DNA from: Amanita rubescens | Taxonomy: Eukaryota > Basidiomycota > Agaricomycetes > Agaricales > Amanitaceae | Length of the DNA stretch: 46,038 bases | Assembly (NCBI GenBank): GCA_015039365.1 | Contig: WION01000418.1 | Span: 1 to 46,038, forward strand | Reading direction: 5' to 3' | Shown: positions 40,434 through 46,038 of the stretch, in pieces | Layout of the letters: each line of letters starts with the position of its first letter | Position numbering within the stretch: the first letter of the stretch is position 1 | Translations under genes and position numbers: made by a program | Notes under the pieces: model-generated | Told to the model about the DNA's origin: nothing | Seen by the model: the letters and a program-made list of their open reading frames with translations, nothing else | Database searches by the model: none

Positions 40434-42491
40434 TCATACCCGCTTGCGGAACATCACCTCTGCTGTAGGATCCGGTGAAGAATTGGATCCAAACCACCAT
40501 TCAGCTGGAAGTCCGCGGTCATTCGCCATTTTAACGTCGTAGTTCAACAGAATGTACGCAAGCATAGCCTTGATCTCGTTAGCGGCGAAAAATCGGCCAG
40601 GGCTAGATTCAGTTAGCATATCAGACGGTGCCTGTTATCAAGCGGTAATTTGTACCATGCATGGCGACCGTGGCCAAAAACCATGAAATCGGGTGTCGGT
40701 GTTGCCATTCCATGTTTTGTGCTTTCCCCTTCCTGTTCGCGCTTCTTCGCAAATCGAAACCCGTCGAAGATGTCGGGATCTGGATAGTTTTCCTAGACAA
40801 AAATGTTCCAAATGTTTAAAAACCTGGTAAATCGAACACGAACTGCATCTTGGTGGACACAACGATGAGGAACACTGATCAGAGATCCCGCGGGGATCGT
40901 CATCCCGTTCGAAAACGTGAAATCTTTCACTGCTTTGCGCGTCACGGTAACTTAACAGCTAGAGGTGAGAAAAGAAAGCGGTAGCGGGCGAAGTGCGAAA
41001 CATACGGAGTCCTCCCCCAGATAATCGTTGCGACTCTTTCAGGAAACTATCCACTTTCGATAGTCTTCCGACGGCAGCTTTCGTCCAACCATCTGCATTT
41101 ATAACAGTCTCAACTTCTTCACGCATCGGTTGCACATATTCAGGATGGGTAGCCAGGTAAAAAAGTGCAGTGGTGACAGCCTGATAATGCATATGAATGT
41201 TTTTGTCCGCTCGAGCCAGAGATTTACATACCATCGTTGTAGTATGAATAGCTACAAAATTCAGAAGCAATATGCGGATGGTCAAGTTCTTGATACTCCG
41301 CCTGTGTGGTTCTTTCGCAACGTCTAATAGCCAACTTATTGCATCGTTCTTTAGTAGAGTGTGAATTTTTTCGAATGCGACGTTGAATAAGTACTGACTG
41401 GTTTGTCTGGCCAATCTTTGCCATATTGCGCCTCTTGTTTGATGCGTTCCTCGATCAAAGGTTGTAGGTGCTGTATTCCACGCTTAATACCGTTTGGAAC
41501 CTTCCGTAAGAACTTAGCAACAATGCTGCGAGAGGTTAGAATGCTAATCGTATTTAGAAGAGGAACTACTGACTGCCTGAGGGAGATTGGAAACATGTTG
41601 ATAATGCTCGCCGCGATCACTATGTCAACAGTAAAGTTCTCATTTAATAACCTGTAATCAGGATCACGACCTACGAAACGTGAGGCATGTCCGGATGTTC
41701 AGTCACGGACGGTACTCACATAAAGGTAACCCGACGAGCATCCTATTGACTGCCCTACACACGATACCTAAAATGGTCTTGCGCGCGGTAACGGTTGTCC
41801 ATTCTGATGATAGTCAGCAGTCATTCTCTGTGAGAATCAAATGCGCGTACCGTTTCCTTTGGTAGGTATGTATTCGGGAAAGGCAGCAGCGATCTCGTCT
41901 TGAACATCCGAAAACCGGGCGGCAATATTTCGTGTAAGATGTGACCTAACGACGTCGATATGAGAAGTATCTTCATGCGTCTCGCGTCCAAGAAGAAGGT
42001 CGGTATGGATCATCTACACAGCCATCAGCAAATAAACATCGCATGGATGTGCAAGATACATTACCTCGGCAGCGGCGTCTAGGAACGAAAGTTCGTCGTC
42101 AGATGCTTTTCGAACATCTTCGAACAATTGAGGACCAGTGACAACAACCATCCATTGTGTCATCATGGGTATTTTGAAGATAGATCCACGATACTGTGAA
42201 TGATGGTCCAAAACGCGTCATCGGCATTTATACATACTCACCTTGTCGTAGCCCTCCTGCACCATTGCTCTTCCATCTCGCAGAAATCGTAAAGCACCTA
42301 TGTACGAACCCAGGATTCCAGAGGGACCGATAGTCGGAATTCCGCTCAACTGCAAGCATGATTTAGCTACAGATGACGATTTTCACTGCATAAGAAGGGC
42401 CTATGCGTACCTTCCTATGCTTTTTCCAAGCGGACAAAAAACACGAGAACAAAATGGCGACCGCAAAGACAAAGGTGATCTTTGCGTCCAT
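40434..42491 (-). CDS. cytochrome P450, fungal monooxygenase (ent-kaurene-oxidase-like architecture)
   Basis: Eleven minus-strand exons (42411-42491, 42242-42349, 42065-42193, 41851-42013, 41720-41803, 41399-41670, 41232-41348, 41006-41180, 40844-40950, 40656-40792, 40434-40602) join without error to 513 aa. A membrane anchor (ITFVFAVAILFSCFLSAW) leads to SGIPTIGPSGILGSYIGALR and KIPMMTQWMVVVTGP. Then come LVGLPLCRDPDYR, the I-helix FVAIHTTTM, ExxR as KESQR, TIPAGSLISVPHRCVHQDAE, and the heme loop FGHGRHACPGRFFAANEIK with its Cys. It ends MFRKRV. Known: this motif set (FxxIHTT I-helix, FGHGRHACPGRFFA) occurs in fungal P450s of secondary metabolism and xenobiotic oxidation. It acts at the ER with P450 reductase. 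Family number not assigned. Next upstream, same strand, is a BBE-type oxidoreductase, so a small oxidative cluster is possible. Confidence 0.92.
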
Positions 42492-43224
42492 GGATGGTTA
42501 CTATGGGCTGTCGTAGGCTCGTAGCAGAGCTACTTAAGCCAAGCATACGGGAGGCCGGGAAAAGCGACAATAATCATGATGAGTCATGTCGGGCCTATAT
42601 CAATCATTTTATATCGACAAATTTGCAAAAAATCTTTTGCGGGTGGCCCGTAGTTGTCAACAAGGTTTCGTCACGTCGGCCAGCTAGTCATGCTCACTTG
42701 GAGCCCGGCTGAGTTTGATACTGACGTGTCTCGGCACTACGGCGCAGGAGTGGCTCAGGAATGTCCAACGCCGTATAGCTAGTCTAGCATCAGATGACGA
42801 CGGATGCATATTTCTTTGTTCCGGTTTGGCCGACGTTTTACGGCAGTTACCGACGTCCAACTACGTGAAATGTTCCCTCAACGTTGGTCGTGACCGTGGT
42901 TGAACGTTGAACCATTGTTGTACCGCCATTCTACTGGATGCCTATACCGAATCCCGTTTTCTCAGGGACATGTACGGAGAGCGACATCTAGAAAAGTGCA
43001 GGTGACACTCAGGTTCCTCCATATGGAAGGAAAACACGCTTAAGGGGCTGCAAAAAACTGCGATCAAACGTGCAAGTGGGAACCTGATGAGCTGACTCGG
43101 ATTTCATCGCCTTGCAGGCAAGTTTCCAACAACACTTCCAGCGCGCATGCACGGGTGACGGAGGTCAAACGCTACGTTTAAATTTAGATCATGGCTCATC
43201 ATGGATAAGCTTATGAGAATTGAA
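42492..43224. other. intergenic between P450 and BBE genes, no supported gene
   Basis: Contains the P450 promoter and the 3' flank of the oxidoreductase. Plus-strand frames at 42482-42712 and 42715-42903 lack motifs. Confidence 0.5.
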
Positions 43225-44836
43225 CTACTCAAAGTCTGGTGATATGGTATACCCTTTGTTCCAAACCTTTTCAGGATCGTACTTGGCTTTCAGCCTCCTC
43301 AGTCTGGAATAGTTTCTCCCATAGACATCAGCAACATCCTCGTGGCTTTGCAGAGCAGTGTATGCTGGTGTTGGAACGCTGGTTCCTGTTTTATCAACAT
43401 TTGCCTTCTTGATATAACTCGAGGTTTTGGCTACCCATTCGTACGCAGCGGGGTCATCCTGGGGAGAAGAATGACTGCTCGTCATCATTGAAGATATTAA
43501 TAAGGCTGATAACATCCAACAACCTTACACGTACCTGCTTGTGATTACTACGTAGTAATGCGGTACCCTAGTCGGAAAGGCCGTGGCTTCCACCGCCACC
43601 TCGGCAATTTTCTTAGGACATCCGAATTCCCATAGAAGTGTCCCTGTCTTGCGTTCCTCGGTGCTGGTGAAGGAGACCCAGTCATCATAAATTGCGGTAA
43701 CGACGTCGTCCCACAAGTCAACGAACGACGCCTGGCATGTAACAAAACGGCGCGGACCGGTCATACTTTCAAACGAATGATCATTCGCGTGGGCGAAAGC
43801 GGCCAATCCTGGCACCGTCTCCATGCTTTGGAACACAGGTTGAAGACGCATGCGGAAAGGGGATAAAATCTGTTCTGCCTTCTCGGTAGATCCCTCAATA
43901 TAGGGTATAATAGCGAGGCTTGGCTAGAAAACGTAATAATCATTCAACTTTGACAGATCTAGGCTATGCAGCTGCACTCACGGCATAATTGGGCGGTCTT
44001 CTACAAAAGCATAACACCAATTTAGATCCTGGCTGTTGCGACGTCACAAACTCCTATTTGACGTCAGAAGGCAAGAAAAGTTTGCTATCAATACATAGCC
44101 TCACTCTAAGCGCTTGCAGTATAGTTGGTAATTCAGTCCCAGGATATGCCAGAATGCCCATTTGAACTGGCCCATAAGAGCGGTATGCTTTTAGCACGAA
44201 TTCAACGACGATGCCGAATTGGCTTCCCGCCCTAGTCATCATGAAATGCAAGGTTAAAAGTTAAATCCGAACAAACATACCTCTGATAGCCCAGAATAGA
44301 TCGGCTTCAATTTCAGCGCTACACGTCACGACACTTCCATTAGCGAGGACAACAGTTGCTTGGACGACGTTGTCGAGCGCCAAGCCACGACGACTTGAAA
44401 TTGTCGAATAACCTCCGCCTGCGGTAAAGCCTCCCACTCCGATGCTCCCAAAGCCGGCACCTACAACTTCAAGGCCATGCTTTTCAACCTCATCATATAT
44501 GGCACCCCACAAAGCACCGCCACCCACGGCAACTGTTTTCTTGTCTTCAGATACCTTAACGTGGTTGATCCTAGCCAGATCAATGACGATTCCTCCCTCA
44601 GATGATGATGCACCTGACGGATCGTGCCCACCACACTTCACGGCAAGATCAAGTGGAGGGCTCTGGGAGCGCGCGAAACGGAGGATCTCGACAATATCCG
44701 AGGGGAGCGCTGGGTATATGACGTAGGCGGCGCGACGGACTGCTACTTCCGACACACGAGCGATGGCCTTTTCATACGAAGGGGATGAAGGGGTTATGAT
44801 TGAGCCTTGTATTTTCAAGTCATGTATCGCAGTCAT
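43225..44836 (-). CDS. FAD-linked oxidoreductase, PCMH/BBE type, one frameshift
   Basis: Minus-strand exons 44281-44836, 44105-44231, 43982-44032, 43531-43923 and 43225-43458. The ATG at 44836 (MTAIHDLKIQGSIITPSSPS) is preferred over the longer frame. The FAD-binding half has KCGGHDPSGASSSEGGIVID, whose GGH carries the likely His for covalent FAD, TVAVGGGALWGAIYDEV, GFGSIGVGGFTAGGGYSTIS and DLFWAIRG. After the first intron GSQFGIVVEFVLKAY follows. The C-terminal BBE domain includes NYSRLRRLKAKYDPEKVWNK. Known: such enzymes oxidise alcohols, sugars or metabolite intermediates with O2. No signal peptide was seen. Exon 2 is 127 bp where 128 is needed (GGCGGG at 44226-44231), a one-base loss at a G run. 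Real decay or a sequencing error are both possible. Usual length otherwise. Confidence 0.82.
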
Positions 44837-45900
44837 GGCCCTGAGTGACGAGTCCTCGACGTGAGAGATGGGGACTATATATCGAATCAGCATATATCGA
44901 GTCATAAGTTGCCGGTCACGATCGGCCCCGCCAGGCACCCATGGAGATGCTCATCTTAATTGCGGGGGTGATGATTTACCAGGGCTACGGCGGTAACAGG
45001 GAATGATATGGTCGTTTTGAAGTTCACCGTGAGTCGTGTTCCGTGACGTTTTGCCACTCCCTGCTGCAATACAGAACGTTTGGATAGACCCATAAGAGTA
45101 GCGACGTATGTGATTTCTCCAGTCCTCAATCGAGCGTGGCTACGTATAAGGTTACAGTGACGATGAAGGCGAGCGTGTCTGGAGCACGGGGAGGACGAGC
45201 GTAGGTGTTCCACTAAATCTATCAACATCAATAACGACATTACAGAAACAGTCATAGAAGCCTACTATCAGATTCGCTGATACTTTTTAGTTCCAAGTTG
45301 AAGTAGTATCCAACGGTTGTGGTGGTGTTGCTAGGCACGGTAGTCAACACCCTGAGCGCTTAAAGAGACTTAGGCTGGTTGTCGTGGCACCACATTCTTG
45401 ACGGGCCTGATCATGAAGAAGGTAACTTGGACCAAACAGTGTGAGAGGAAACTGAATAAGCACGGTTGTAGCATGACATGGATGAAAGAGGCGAAGCTCA
45501 TCTGAGTTCTCACGGCGCGAACCTGACACCGTGATGAGCGTTCTGGAACATGCAACTTCAAACTTCAGAATAGCATCACCGTCGACGTTCGAGTCATTAT
45601 GCAGCAACCACTGACAAAGGGCAAGTAAACGTTTTGTCTTGGAAGCTATATATGATGCTGAGGGCTCCAGACCCACGCGGTATTCGCGGTTGAAGCCGAC
45701 CCTGTTCCCAATTTCACTTTCAAGATGATGGTGGCGTTTAGCTGCGTTCTATTAAAGATCGAAGCTAATCTTCATTGAGTTGGCCAGGATTCAATGCAAA
45801 TTCACTGTCCACATGCCCCATGGTACCTTTTATTATTCGTGACTTGATCTTCATCACCCATATATACTTAGCGCCCTCTTACCGCTCGACTCAATGAGTG
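44837..45900. other. no supported gene
   Basis: Minus frames at 44956-45255 and 45344-45676 have no recognisable motif and no clear splice structure. The right end holds a TATATA element (45860-45867) upstream of the partial gene at 45901. Confidence 0.45.
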
Positions 45901-46038
45901 ATGTCGTCGATGTCCCCTCCGCCTCAAAATGTCCAACAGACCTCTGACACGGCCTTTTCCCATTTGTGAGTGCTTAACTCTGCTTGTCGTGAGAATTGAT
46001 CATGACTATCACCTTCGAAAGAGTATCGACGAAGTACT
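45901..46038 (+). CDS. 5' end of a gene cut by the window edge
   Basis: ATG at 45901 (MSSMSPPPQNVQQTSDTAFS) is followed by a GTGAGT donor at 45966 and an acceptor near 46020, after which the frame continues to the edge. A TATATA element lies about 35 bp upstream. Too short to identify. Confidence 0.4.

Noticed and set aside
1..46038. tRNA, rRNA or other structured RNA genes
   Set aside because: None noticed by eye; a covariance-model scan would be needed to exclude them.

Overview
The window looks like nuclear DNA of an agaricomycete (mushroom-forming basidiomycete). Nearly every recognisable gene is cut by many short GT-AG introns of about 45-60 bp. Conserved fungal genes are present (PHO88/SND3, ATP20, SLM1-type), along with basidiomycete-type families: a MATA-HMG transcription factor, CYP53-type and other P450s, a BBE-type flavoenzyme, a seven-TM family, and an expanded family of unknown function. 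No tRNA, rRNA or CRISPR array was seen.

Layout. 0-2.7 kb: a broken gag-like retroelement remnant, an LTR-like stretch and 80-bp hairpin repeats. 2.8-3.5 kb: a small secreted protein gene. 5.1-11.8 kb (block A): a membrane-anchored glycoprotein gene split by a foldback-type DNA element, a member of an unknown multi-exon family, and a chimeric gene carrying only the C-terminal part of Mre11. 13.2-15.1 kb: an intact CYP53-like P450. 15.6-18.5 kb: a tandem duplication carrying two tiny dsRNA-binding proteins and a decayed membrane-protein gene. 18.8-19.1 kb: a relic of the HMG gene. 19.5-25.1 kb (block B): a collinear second copy of block A, in which the same first exon is joined to a zinc-finger exon instead of Mre11.

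From 25.9 kb the sequence becomes ordinary and gene-dense: HMG-box factor (-), SLM1-type TORC2 effector (-), PHO88 (+), ATP synthase subunit g (+), aldo-keto reductase (+, one frameshift), and two convergent seven-TM paralogues (35.2-38.1 kb). After a gene-poor 2.3 kb there is an intact 11-exon P450 (-) next to a BBE-type FAD oxidoreductase (-, one frameshift). A partial gene starts at the right edge.

The left half reads as a duplication-prone accessory region joined to a conserved block near 25.5 kb. The most unusual items are the foldback element, whose removal between two 7-bp repeats would rejoin its host gene in frame, and the intron-breakpoint exon swap that gave one promoter and first exon two different C-terminal partners. 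All gene models were made by eye. Exon joins are inferred from GT-AG signals, frame and comparison between paralogues.
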